From Karalla daura (taxonomy: Eukaryota; Chordata; Actinopteri; Chaetodontiformes; Leiognathidae), in NCBI GenBank assembly GCA_029224185.1, contig CM055196.1, forward strand, positions 9,900,509 to 9,964,508: a stretch of 64,000 nucleotides of DNA. The letters are read 5' to 3'. A program made the translations under genes and the position numbers. Positions 24,121 through 35,999 of the stretch are shown piece by piece (position 1 is the first letter of the stretch; every line of letters begins with the position of its first letter). Below the pieces are notes generated by a model that searched no databases, was not told where the DNA came from, and saw only the letters and a program-made list of their open reading frames with translations.

Positions 24121-26055
24121 AACAAGATAGGTGCATGACCTTCTGTGGTTTTCTGCCGATTGTGACGGTAAACTATAGCACACTAATTTTAGATTCAAAC
24201 AGTGAATAATCAGGGGTGAGCAGGACAGTTCTTTTGGACAGTTGAAGTCCAAACACCATTTCCCTCTAATTAACCAAACTATTCATTCAGTCATGTTAAT
24301 GACTTGCAAAGCTGTTATCATTTTTACAGCGATAGTGATCATGTCCACCAAACTAGTGACTAAATGAAATAAATCGTGGAATGAGAACTAGATCACACTG
24401 GATGTAGGGAGATGACTGCTCCCTACATTCCATTTATCGTATTTTCAATGTGTATTTTATGGAAAAACACCATGGGGAATTTAAGGGGAATAAGGGAGGC
24501 TCATCCTTTACAGATACACTTTTTCAGTCACTTCAATTTACACTAAAACATGTAAACAATGAAAATCTGCATTGCAAAAATCTATACATACAACTGACCG
24601 ATATCTCCACAGTCTCTTTTTGTGAAGAAACATAAATGCCACACTGATAAATGTCCTGCCACAGAAATACTCGGCAGGAGGTTAAGCACACATAAATAGG
24701 CAGAGAGCCTCATTAGAGCAAATGTAAATAGAGAGAGCAGACTAAGTTGGACAGGTCCATGGTGTGCTAAGCTGTAAGTGTGGTAGAACCAGAATTATTT
24801 GACAACAAAGATATGAAGAAATCTTTCCTATGCAACTGTCTCTCATGCGTTCTATAGGTGCTTGTGCTTGGGAGTCGGGATCACATGTGGTAATTAATCA
24901 TATGGTTTATGTCAACATCAGACCTGATATTTGAATTTGAAAACACGAGACAGTGATGGGAGTGTAACTCATACTAATCGTACACCTTTGACTGCAGAGC
25001 CAGCACAGCCAAATCAAGGGTCTTGCTCCTACGTACACAATGGGCATTATATACAAAGCCCTTAGGAGAAAACTCACCATATGTGTCCATCTAATAACGA
25101 ACTGGCACATCGAGGACAAACATTTGCTGTGCCAGCAAAGCGGCTTTAGTGAGATTTTGTCTGATGGCAGCATGGAGGACTATGTCTCCAGGCCCCAACA
25201 CAGTGTACGTCCAGATCGGTTTGTTGTTGCAGTTATGAACCTACAGTACACACTACTGGCAGGTGAAGAGCACTCGCTTGATTTGGCAGAGTGAGATAAC
25301 TGAAGCAGCAAATTACTGTAGCTTTGGCTGAACTTAAAAGGTTCAGTAATATCTACAGATGCAGTTACAGATGGTACTGTGGAAGTTGCCACACATTCAC
25401 TTGATTTATGAGGCAGAGACATCAACACTAAATGTGAATGATGTTTTGAAGTGAATTTGCTGAAATGAAATTGATTCAGTAGCACTGAGCTAAATCAAAG
25501 CTGCATTTGATTTAATTCAGCCGACACAATGCTGTACAATGTGGGCAGGGAAATGGTGGTTAATGGTTCATGCCTCTGTTTTACTTTTGTGCACATTTTC
25601 CTCTGTGAGTAAATTGTTTTATTTTAAGTAGTTGTGGGAGTAAAACCCTTCATGCATATTCAACATGTTTAAATTGTGGTATTCTTAAAAGATAAAGAGG
25701 AAAAAATAACACAGCCATCTGCCTCGGAGGATGCATAAATTGGAGCTTGGGTCACATCCTCTCAATGAATTAAAGCCATAGGAGACTACGTTTAATTGTG
25801 GAAATATCAGATGTTCAAGACTCATTCTGTAGATCTGGGCTGTCTGTCAGTCTTTGTGGGAGCCTCCCCTTGGGAATGGGCACTCTGTTTGGGAGAAAAG
25901 AGGCATATGGAAGCTTTCATCATGTATGCCATTTCCTCTGTCTCTGCAGTGGATGTCTCTGCTGTCACTGATGGTATTGTACATCAGGAGTCAGCTTACT
26001 GTATGTACTGCAGGTGTGCCATAATACCCAACAGATCGTCAGCGCCTTACACCAG
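24121..26055. other. Unique sequence, no gene
   Basis: No repeat or domain is recognised. The open frames at 25040-25294 (plus) and 25180-25485 (minus) overlap each other and look like chance. The part 25500-25700 is AT-rich unique sequence. Confidence 0.5.
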
Positions 26056-26345
26056 GATTAGAAGTTGTTTTGATTAAGTAAGCTTGAGGTAACTCAGGGG
26101 ATAATATTCTGCAGATGCCCCTCGCTTGCTTCTGAAGATTATAAATTGAGTGACTTATGGGACATCAAAAACACAGCAGTGGTTTGTTGGTTCAGGGGAC
26201 CTCCTTCAGAACTGCATGGCTCTAAATCTAATTTACACGGCCTGCTCTTGCCCGCAGGACTTTAATTGTCTACATTCAGCATCAGCTTCTCATTACATTA
26301 CCATTTACTGCACCACTGTCGTACTATCTGCAGGGATGTACTGTT
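26056..26345. other. Candidate conserved non-coding element
   Basis: The sequence has moderate GC, no simple repeats and dense non-repetitive words such as tgattaagtaagcttgagg and ctgctcttgcccgcagg. It has the look of a regulatory element. The cccgcag at 26251-26257 could also be read as a splice acceptor, but no open exon with a donor follows. Inference only. Confidence 0.25.
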
Positions 26346-28285
26346 GAATTGTCCCTGTGATGCTGTAGCCAGTAAAAAGTCTGTGGTCTTATTTTTGCCA
26401 TCACCTTCCTCCTTAAAGTGATGACAGTACTGTAGCAATGCAAATCAAACACATAACGGTATAGAGAGTATTTGAAAAACACTTAACACAGAAATCAGAT
26501 GAAACAAATTTTCATTTTTGCGAACATATAGACCACCTCTCGTGTGCTGTCCGTGTTTCATCTGAAAGTAAGTACTTGTCAAATGATTGAAAAAAATACA
26601 GTCAGGGCACAGAAAAGGCCTTTGCAATATACCTCCAATCTTATAATCTGAGGTTTATGTGAACACTATATTGGTTTATTTATATATTTGCCCACGTTTA
26701 AATTGCAGGTTGAGATGGGAGCCACACAGATCAAGAGTGGGAATACGATTGTTCCAGTGTTATCCAGTATTATTTCAGCACAAAATAGAATGTGTGGAAC
26801 TCCTTGATATCTGTCACGCTGTGTACAGAGCACTGAGAGATTTGATTATCAGTACATTTCACACTGAGCTACGTTTAATTTGGAAAGGCGTTAAATGTGC
26901 TCCGCATCCACAGTCTGTTTACTAAGGGAGCAGGTGTGTGTGCATGTGTGTGTGTATCTTCATCCAAGGACATTTTACTTTGTTCTTCCTGTCTGTGTTA
27001 ATGATGTATGAACACACTTGTTTCAAATCACGCGTGGTTCCCTTCTGTAGCGATTGCCTCGTCTGATGTGATTGTTTATACTCCAGATGTTGGAAATATG
27101 GAGCTCACAGGAGCATTTCATTTTAACATTCAGCTGCATTTTTGATACCTCTCTAATAGAATGGTTCAGCTGCTTTAGGAAACAACATCTGCCACAACTC
27201 ATCCCACAATGAGGTGACAGGTGTCACCTAACATTTTTGTTTTCATTTTGATTGTCAAGGCCATGCTTTTACTGTCTAGTATAATAGTAAAAAGCCTTTT
27301 ATACACAGGGTTGGTTGGGGAGAAGGGCCAAATTGCCAGCAGTTCAATGTCAATTATTATTGGTAGCTAGGCGGTGTGAAGGAGGGCTACATTCTGTGTA
27401 TTACTGTTCTGTTTATGGCTTTAGTCTGTGTAATTAGCATTCCACCAGTCTATTATACAGTTGCCTGACGTTAGTATAAACTCTCTTTTGTTTCCTGTGT
27501 ATTGTTGTTGTTACCCTGAAATATTTCTCATATTATTCTCTATTTTATATCCACATTTGCATGGTGTGAATGCTGTTGGATTTTGATCAAATTGCAAAGT
27601 GTTGTGGTAGTTTTGTAGAACTGCCCACTGTTAGAGCTGAAGATCGTTCTCATATGCACACGTTGATTTGTGTATTCAATCCATTTTAGCACACTCCCAA
27701 AGAGGGCCAGCAAACCATCTGCTGTTTATATAGACTCTGACCTCTATGCCTCTCAAGTCCAAGAGCAGCACCAGAGCATATCCCTTCCTACAGCCTGGCT
27801 GGCTGTTAATCTCTGAGCAGAAGACAAGAAGGTTATCATCACATGCCATTTGAAGGGACAGGCCCGCTGGCAAATCCCCACCAAGGGCCTTGTTTCACTC
27901 TGTGGACTCTCATTCTAACGCTTGCGGGACACAATATGTGATTAATACATTGTCATTATGTTGCAGTTTGACAATCTTGACAGCTGCACATCCAGGGTCT
28001 TTGGGGCATTTACTGTGTCTGAATATCAGGAGCTCTTTGTTTTTCCACCTCTAAAAGTGTGAAAACTGCTGTGGCAACACAACCAATACTCTGCTTTGTG
28101 CTATTTTTATTCACCCAAGCTTTTTAATTGACACTAGTAACCATGATACAGTAGTGTGTTGATGGTGCTGAAGCTCTTCAAACCACAAAATCCCTTTTCT
28201 TACGTATAATCCCCAATACTGACCATTAACATTGGAAGTAATGAGGGTAATTTGTCTAGATTACACAATCTTATCAAAGGCAGCA
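26346..28285. other. Unique sequence with a short (TG)n run; no gene
   Basis: A (TG)n run lies at 26934-26956. The rest is AT-rich unique sequence with short chance frames. Confidence 0.5.
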
Positions 28286-28525
28286 ATATTTCAGGGTTAA
28301 TGATCTTAAAACATCTGGCTCTGCAAACCCATGTAGCTTGAGCTGTACTCCTCCTCTACTGCCTGCCAGAGTGTGAATTTGGTGCCTAAAGAGCTGCTCT
28401 CCTCTGACCTGAATTCTGCAGCTCCAACAGCGCTGGTGTTAGTGGGCCACATTAGCATTTCCAGCATTTCTTTGAACCTCTGATGTAATTAATTTAGAAA
28501 ATGGGGGGGAATGATGTATAAACCA
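28286..28525. other. Candidate conserved non-coding element
   Basis: A block of balanced composition (gcctaaagagctgctctcc, gcagctccaacagcgctgg) leads into a homeodomain-type core (gtaattaattt near 28484). No coding frame is supported. Inference from texture only. Confidence 0.25.
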
Positions 28526-30499
28526 CTTAAGGGAAAACGTATGTGTCCTACTAATAAGTAATTAGCACGGGGAGAAAATAAACATTTATTTTGCCTACAA
28601 AGGGGTTTTAACAATGGATTGTCTGGTGGTAGCATGCTGGAAAAAGCACATTTGCAGCAGAGATCCCAGCATGCTATTTGTAGAATACATTAGAAAAGCA
28701 AACAAATATGATTAAAGTATGGCTCTGCCTTCTCAGATAAAATATTGTGAGTGACGGGTGCCCAAGCTAAACGTGTGTGCTGGTATGTTGGTTGTTGATT
28801 AGATAGATCTAAATAGGACTGCCTTTGGTGTGTGGGCATAAGACCGCAAAATGATAAAGTGAATTTGATGAAATTATAAACCTCCCACTTCTGCCAGACC
28901 TTACTGTATAAACAGTCAGTATTTGTACAGAATAAAACTTGAAATGACATTTAGGGATGTTTGTTTTTGGCACTGACAAAGCTATAAATAAGTCTCTACT
29001 CTATGAAAAGGACAAGAGTCCACCCCATTTCCTTATTGTCTGAAGACATGGACTAGCCAGGTTGATAGCCTCCTGATCCAAAGATTAATTAAAATGTTCA
29101 CCAAGTGTAACTAGTCCACCTGACCTGTGTTGCACGTTTAGATACTAATTCCAGAATCAGGCAGGTGTGCCTTTGCAAGTAATAATAAAAGGGTGTTCTG
29201 TAACGTGCGGTTTTATCATGAAACACAATGCCACAGGTGTTGCCTGCTTTGTGTGCATATGGTATATAAATGTCCACCAGCGCTGTTGCCTGTAACCTGA
29301 ATTCACATTTTGTTGCCAGCCATCAGTGTTGGACCTTTGCACTGTCCCTTTTCCTACAGCATAGGCTGATGACAGCCAGCAAATGTGTGAACCAGATTCC
29401 AAAGAAATAAGTCTTTCTTGTGCATAGAATATGTATATCACCTCACATGGGGTAGCTAATTTAACCATCTGAAGTACAACTGTCATATCAAATACATCGT
29501 AAAATATCAACACTTCAATATTTTAAGATTGGCTCACTGGACCTTCCATCTTGAAACTTTGAGCCAGAAGAAACCATTAAGATGAGGGGTCAGGGGTGGA
29601 GAGAAGTAAGTGATAGACCTAACTTTTCACCTCTGCCATCCTCAACATGCTACTTATCAGTAATGGGCAGTGAGGTCGATGGCTGGATAGGTGGCAAGAT
29701 CTCAAATACCATACTGCATACAAAAATATACATTATGTAGGACTCAATATTAAAACCGCAAAGCTGTCAAAATATAGTTATTGATGTTTGTGGATTATAC
29801 ACAGTTACATACAACTGCACACAATTACATCCAATTAACTTCAGAGACCTATGTTCTCCCACTTCTTTTTGTTAAATTCTTCACGTCAGGTGTTGATTTC
29901 CCAGTAAATACCGTGTTTTTATGTAAAATAATCCTCTCTATCGCCATCTACTGTTATAAGACTGTAGCTACAACAACAACAACAACAACAAAAAAAGAAA
30001 ATTCCATCAGTCGGTTGCCAGGTTGTGTGGAGTCCATACAGCAATAAGCTCTGACTTTGTCAAGTCAAGAACGTTAGAATCCACATATCCATCCAATGGA
30101 AATGTCAGTGTGGAGGTGGAGCAAATCCATTTCGCAGTCCATGCCATTTTGCTACAGGTAACTGCCAAATTGTTAACTGCCACATTCAGCTTTTTTTCCA
30201 GAGTTTTGGAGTGTCTGAAGAAGTAGCTCCATATATGGAATAGTGTTTTATTAGGAGTTGCATTTAGGGAAGAACTGTCAAAGAAGAAAATGGGTGATAG
30301 CTGAAATCAAGTGGCCTTGTGGGTCAGTGATCTTTAGACCAACTAAAGCAGAGAAGAAGTATTTGAGTCTTGGGTGAAGACTATAAAATGTGTGACCTTT
30401 GAGCTACCAGTTAGGGGTCATTTGACTGATCCTCTCCAAGCATACTGGGATGCTTGTTTGATGCTGTTCTTCTTTGCAATAAATCCTCCTATTTGCAAG
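28526..30499. other. Unique sequence with a (CAA)n run; no gene
   Basis: A short (CAA)n run followed by A residues lies at 29970-29997. The minus-strand frame at 29157-29513 (118 codons) shows no domain. Nothing else is recognised. Confidence 0.5.
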
Positions 30500-30847
30500 C
30501 AAGACGGTGACAGCAGAGTCTCCTTCATCATCTTCAGCACCATCTTCAACAACAAAATCTCTTAAGAAACTACAGTTGTCATCCCAAAGGAGATCACCAC
30601 AGATCAAGGGACAAACTTCACATCAAGTTTGTGAAAAGAGGTGTACAGTCTGCTGGGAGTTCAAGGTGCAAAGACTAGTCCCTACCTTCCACAGACAGGT
30701 GGTCTCATTGAGCACTTTTGTAAGACCCTCAAGTGTGTGCTGGGGAAATGTATCAATGACTCTGAGTCCAACTGGAACCAATGACTTCCATTGTTGTTGT
30801 TAGCATCAACCCGGTTCTCACCTTTTCAGCTTCTGTATGGACAGTAA
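30500..30847 (+). pseudogene. Ty3/gypsy LTR-retrotransposon integrase relic
   Basis: One plus-strand frame from 30578 to 30844 reads as the catalytic core of a gypsy-type integrase. DQGTNF lies at 30602-30619, TSPY at 30674-30685, PQT at 30689-30697, GLIEHF at 30701-30718, KTLK at 30722-30733 and SPFQLLYG at 30818-30841. The Asp codon at 30602 and the Glu codon at 30710 have 35 residues between them, which is the DD35E spacing of retroelement integrases. The copy is dead: in-frame stops occur at 30632, 30782 and 30845, and several codons are missing before the SPF block. Upstream (30500-30577) the homology fades and the frame shifts. I see no reverse transcriptase, protease or LTRs nearby, so this is an isolated fragment. 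Confidence 0.9.
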
Positions 30848-33374
30848 ATGCAGCAATATGAATCAGTGAGAGAAACCCACGTTTTCATCTGCTCTCTCAA
30901 ATCTCACTTCAGTCAGTCTCCACATGTCCATTGTTTCTTTATGTTATAAGCATCTGTCCGAGGCAAAAACAGCAACTGGCTACTTAGCATTGCCAAAGAG
31001 ATACAAGAGAGGGTGTTAAATAACTGCAAATAAAAAAAGAGAAAAGCTGTAATTGCTTTGAGTTTTCCACTGCCAACAGGGAAATATGCCCAGAATTTTC
31101 TGCAGTGGTATTTGAGGCATCATTGGTGTAGACTGGGCATTTACTGTACTAGCCCAGGAGTCCTGTCTGAGTCTTCATAATCAGTGTGGCATCTTTGAAT
31201 ATGAATTGGAAGAGAAGTGCAGGGTCCAGTCTACAGTACAAATGTAGACTGGACTACATTTACTTATGTCAAATAAAGGATAAAGGATAAAGGTAAATGA
31301 TAAAGTTGGATCTATTCATTTAAAATATCTACAGATGGTCTCAACACACGGTTAGATACATGAGCTGAGTGAATGAGCTTTCAGTTTTATACACAGACAG
31401 CATCAAGGTCAGGAGAAGGATATAAAATAGAAAACATCAACCATGTGCTTTTGTACTGTATTATGTGTTTTAAGACCTTGGTGTTTCTTAAGTATACACA
31501 GTTCATGTACAGTTCATGTCTTGTACACAACGTACAGTACAAATTGTTTCACATTTAATAGATCATATGGGGTTTCATATATTGAGGGAAATATATGTTT
31601 CCAATACATATTAAAGAACATTTGATCTCTCATTACTTTACTGAAATAATAGGACTTTTTTGTTGAATTTGTATCTTTTGAAAAAAGTTACAAAAATAAA
31701 TTAATAATGATTTAGTCTAATAATAGCTTTGGATCTCATCAAGGTTCATTAACCTGACTTAATTGCCAGACTACATTTCTTTAATTTCCCCTCCAATGAA
31801 TAATCAGCCTCAGTACTTGCCCATTAGAAATGTTTTGTCCACTGTTCTTTTGATTCCATATAAAGTGGTGGACAGTATGGCATCATTTTGAAACTTAACT
31901 GGTACTGGTATGATTGACCTTTCTTGCCAAAATACACTAAATACAGTAACTTCCTCAATATGATCTTTGATTCCCCTCTTCTAGTAGCATAAAGAGAAAA
32001 CAGGCAGCTTTGATTATTTTTAGCCTAATTTAAAATTTAGCTGTCATTCCTTGGAATGATTTTGACAAATGTGGGTCCAGGTCAGGTTGAGGAATAAATG
32101 TCAAGTGTAACAGATGTGGTTCAGTGATATAAAACTTACATTTTAATTTTACAACAAAGCCATTTAGGTGCTCTTATTTCCAAGGGCAACTTAGAATGAG
32201 CGTAAATGCAAGAAAGTTTTAATTCCCATTAAAAGACCCTTCTTGCATAAAATTAACCTCAATAAATCACCCCAAGTTAATATGCATACAATGAACTTGT
32301 GCCTGCAGAATGTGGAACAGGCAGGACGGACAGACAGAACAAATAGATCTTCTGCTAAAAAAAACACCTGCATGTTTTGGATAATTGGAGACTCTTAATT
32401 GCGCAAAAGTGTGAGTGTGACAGTCTGGGACCTGTCGAAGTGTACACTCAGCCTTCACCCAATGTAAGTTCGATAAAGGCATCAGTGGGAACACCACTTG
32501 GTACTCAAAGTTTAAAATGAAATGAAACAAATAAAAAAACATGAATAGACTATCAAAAATGAAGTGGAATTCTCCTTGACTGTAGAGTTCATAAATGTCA
32601 TAGATGATATAATTGTGGTTGGAAAATGTGCAATCTATATCTATAATGCTCATGAGGCTGTTAGAGTAGTTCAGTAGGGTAGTAAGTAAAGGCATCAACA
32701 CACCCTAAGTAAAAGATGTGAGACTTAGTTGTCATGGAACCAAGATTAGATAATCACAGGCATTAATGGTCAGAGATGATAAAATCAAATGTGCCCTCCT
32801 GGGATAGAAAATGAAACAGCACATAAAAAGAGGATCTGGAGGTTTCTCTTAACCTGACTTGAGATTTCTGACCTCTGTGATCTGTAATCTTTTGCTATGT
32901 CTCTGTCACTTTCTCAGCCCGGATCTGAAATAGTCCTCTAAGGATAAATTTTGTCAGCAAAGCTCACAGTGCATCCTCCACTTTAGAGGGAAAGGCTTTT
33001 AGAGGACCTAGCTATTGGTTTTGTGACACATCCATAGCTGATAAACAAGAAAAGAGAAAATATCTTATTCTATATTCTTTATGTCTTCTGTATTACTTTG
33101 ATAAAAGCGGTGAAGGCAGGAGGTAGGGAACAGAGTTGAGTGAGTACAAAATAAGTATAAATAAATATCTTCAGTCTCTTAAAAGTAATTTTAGTGGCTT
33201 GACAGCTAGATAACAGCGGCTTAAAGCTTTAAATATAGTATTCCCTCTCATAAAACTTGGGATTTTTTCTATTATTTTCAAAATGCTGTATTTTCTGTTC
33301 AAGTACCTGCAGGTGTTAAGGCACTGAAGTGTCTAATATGGGACCATTAATACAACCTACCACAACCTTCCCAT
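30848..33374. other. Unique sequence with one short hairpin; no gene
   Basis: Apart from the hairpin at 31224-31254 and a small ggataaa tandem repeat (31275-31305), this is AT-rich unique sequence. The frame at 32267-32701 (minus, 144 codons) has no recognisable domain. Confidence 0.5.
31224..31254. repeat. Perfect 12-bp inverted repeat (hairpin)
   Basis: GTCCAGTCTACA (31224-31235) pairs exactly with TGTAGACTGGAC (31243-31254) around a 7-base loop. A related word, tgtagactggg, lies at 31132-31142. Confidence 0.9.
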
Positions 33375-33382
33375 CACACACA

Positions 33383-33460
<78 letters not shown>
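33375..33460 (+). repeat. (CA)43 microsatellite
   Basis: About 86 bases of CA with a single CTCA interruption near 33382. The poly-TH frame on the plus strand and the poly-CV frame on the minus strand are products of it. Confidence 0.98.
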
Positions 33461-33465
<5 letters not shown>

Positions 33466-33888
33466 ACAGATGCACAGTGAGATGGCTGATTCACAAATGG
33501 TTGTTCAATATTTTGAGTGCACAGCAGGTATTTATTTGTATCCACTGGTGTGAGATACGGCAAGGCAGGACCGAGCAGCAAATCCATCAGACAAGGCGGG
33601 TAGAGTTAACAGGCACTTTACTCGATAGTCAGGCTTCCAGTCTGCAGCAGGAAGGCAGAAGAAGGCAAACAACGCCTGGCAGAATTGGCTGCAGAGCTTT
33701 GCCAATGTGTGTGCAATCAGATAATGTAACTAGAGTTACTCAAATGCTAAGAGCACATATTAAACTGGAGCTTAGTCCGGTGCTGTAGATAGCGAACTGC
33801 TTAAAGACTCTATTTTCTTTCCTTCTTACACGCAAGCACAGAGGTATCTGACAGTATTATGATGTCACTTAGGCAATCTAATAACAGC
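33461..33888. other. Unique sequence, nothing recognised
   Basis: The block 33550-33780 is less AT-rich than its flanks (gcaggaccgagcagc, gcagaattggctgcagagc) and has a 103-codon plus-strand frame, but no domain is seen. Confidence 0.4.
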
Positions 33889-34282
33889 ATCCATTCACTT
33901 TCCATCCACAGACATCCACTTAACCTGCTTTAACTGAAGAGTGCGCCGGTGCCTACCCCAGAGCACAAAGGGGGAAGGTAAGGACGTCATCAGTGCCTCA
34001 GACAGACCAAGACAGACCAAGCTCCAACTGATATCAGCCATTGGTTTGCGAATAGCCAATTTTGAAGCTACTAGGTCATCCTGGCTTGATTTTTTTAGAC
34101 CGGAAGATTACGTCCATCTTTTATATACAGTCCATGGTACACACTCCATTCATTCTCAAATGTGGACCTAGAGGCAGTTGGCCTAGACATGCATATTTTG
34201 GACTGTGAAAGAAAACCCATATGCACATGCAAACCCAAGCCCTTCTTGCTGTCAGGTGACAGTGCTAACCCTGCTCCACGTG
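33889..34282 (-). repeat. SINE-like repeat, minus orientation, interrupted by another repeat
   Basis: The left part (33889-33985) has the tail complement ccattcactttccatcc, then aacctgctttaactg and tgcctaccccagagc. The right part (34140-34282) has ctcaaatgtggacctagag, gacatgcatattttggac, gtgaaagaaaacccat, gcacatgcaaaccc, cttcttgctgtcaggtgac and agtgctaacc. Together they are the two ends of one copy. The middle block (caccagtccatcacagg) is missing and is replaced by a different repeat at about 33986-34140. Confidence 0.75.
33986..34140 (-). mobile_element. Short non-autonomous repeat nested in a SINE-like copy
   Basis: On the minus strand it begins ccatggactgtatataaaag, then atggacgtaatcttccgg, and later gcttcaaaattggctattcg and caaaccaatggctgatatc. 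This matches a widespread fish repeat that begins ccatagactgtatataaa, recognised from general familiarity; its class (SINE or MITE) is uncertain to me. A small direct repeat, agaccaag, lies near its far end (33999-34022). Confidence 0.6.
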
Positions 34283-35104
34283 CTTATCATTCATTCACTT
34301 TATTTCTCACACTTTTACCTTTCCTGCCATGTCATGTCCAAAGACAGCCTGAGGTAGATTAATTCCTGTCGGCCACTGATGCCAGTAACAACTTGGAATC
34401 TCATATTTTGTGAAAAGCCCCACTCTATTTGACTTGGCACTAAGTGATACAAAAGTGTCTTCAGGAACAAAGGCATCAGCTCAAGTCAATTACTCAAGGT
34501 TACTGCTATGTCTTATTTTTCCACTCTTCAGGGTCTGCCAAGATAACTACACATTCACTGTGTAAATTCAACATTTGTTAGAAATTCAGGTCTCAGTGTC
34601 AAGAGTGAGGTACTCAGGTGCTCTGAGACACATCTTTCATCATTATCCATTCCACATGACATGAACATAGCATCACTGCTGTCATGCAACCAGTTAATAT
34701 ATTTTACTTTGGTTACAGTAGATATCTACGATTTAACAGTAATATTTTCACTTTTATGACGGAAAAAATGTACAACCCAATCTCGTAAAACCTCAAAATG
34801 TTCCTGATAGCTTTTACAGTACAGTAATAGTACAAGTAAAGTAATAAACAACACAATAATATCATTTTCATCACAAAAATTGCTTTTATTCCATTTAGAA
34901 ATGCAGTGGTCTGCTATCCAGCATTACAGCAAAGCTTACCGACAGCTTTGTCCATTGGAGATAAGACAGATTAAGAGACAGTGATCTACAGATCACATCT
35001 ACTCCAGACATGCTCTCACTTTGGCTTAGAGAAAATCATCAAATTCAGGGAGCACAATCACCTCTTTAAGGAAGACAGCCTATTTGTATTCCAGGCTCCC
35101 ACTG
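34283..35104. other. Unique AT-rich sequence, nothing recognised
   Basis: No open frame, repeat or RNA is recognised in this interval just upstream of the putative 5' exon. Confidence 0.5.
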
Positions 35105-35284
35105 AGTCTTCTCACGTGTGACTGAGTGCAAGTGAACGAAGGAGGCTGAGCGAGTCGGGAGGAGGGCAGAAAGAGAGAGGGAGTGTGTGAGGGAGAGGAA
35201 GGATGAATCTAATGCGTTGCAGCAGGGAACTGTGACAGACCAGGCATTTATTTGAGCAGAGACCACTGCTGTAGCAGGAAGGAC

Positions 35285-35320
<36 letters not shown>

Positions 35321-35999
35321 GCAGCAGCAGCAGCATCACTGCTCTATCACTCAGTGCCTCCACCACAGCTGGAGACAAGGTGGACATGAGAGGAGGAGGC
35401 GAGGGGGATACACTCTGGGAGCACAGCATCCCTCCAAGGCCACCAGCGATTTGATTTGTGGAATACCATGTTGGCTTTTCCAGCGTATCAGTCCCTTTTC
35501 TGCTCCTGATACTCTCCAGTCTGTCTACTACCCTTTCCCGTGTCTCGATTTGAAGGGGCATACATGCCAAGGGAAAGCACGGCTTGAATGAGAATCAGTG
35601 CGGGTCTCTCCACAGGTCAGACATTAGTACCGGCAGAAGACTCGAGAGGCATTATGCTGATTATGCAAATCTCCTGAGTGCTCCTCTGCGATCTCCAGGG
35701 GTTTTATCGCTGCTTCGTCTCATCCAGTGGAAACAAGTCGGGGGAACTATCACCGCTGAGAAGTGCGAGAAGTTGTGCTCCAAGTAGGCCTCGGTTTTCC
35801 TTTTTTTTTTTTTTGGTAATCTTATATGGCTGTTGAATTTTGAGGTCAATGTGGGGAAAAAAGGATGAGAAAAACAATTTTACTCTATAAGAAGAAAAAA
35901 AACAGCCACTAAATTCTACCCTGCTTCAATTCTACTGATTGTCAAACCTGTGCACTCCAACTGAGGAACGGCCAAGAGTCTCCCTGTGAAACACCCTGG
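35105..35999 (+). other. Probable 5' untranslated first exon of an unidentified gene
   Basis: The block is purine-rich and richer in GC and CpG than its flanks. It opens with gagcgagtcgggaggaggg and a GA-rich stretch, carries a CAG repeat, and ends in ccctg followed by the strong donor GTAAGTG at 36000. ATGs at 35203, 35387, 35469 and 35563 each open only short frames (7 to 22 codons), as upstream frames in a long leader would. An octamer ATGCAAAT lies at 35663-35670. A weaker alternative donor (ccacag followed by gtcaga) is at about 35615. The T run at 35800-35811 is unusual for an exon, so the exon may end earlier. No coding sequence is visible and the gene cannot be named. The 152-codon minus-strand frame here is an artefact of the CAG and GA tracts. 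The start point is only a guess. Confidence 0.45.
35286..35335 (+). repeat. (CAG)n trinucleotide repeat
   Basis: About 16 CAG units with one CGA interruption near 35312. It sits inside the putative 5' exon. In the minus reading it gives poly-Leu. Confidence 0.97.

Noticed and set aside
30507..30803. 98-codon plus-strand frame as a gene
   Set aside because: It is an alternative frame over the gypsy integrase relic. The meaningful frame is the one carrying DQGTNF.
35112..35570. 152-codon minus-strand frame with a poly-Leu run
   Set aside because: It is produced by the CAG repeat and GA-rich tract read backwards. There is no start context, domain or splice signal.
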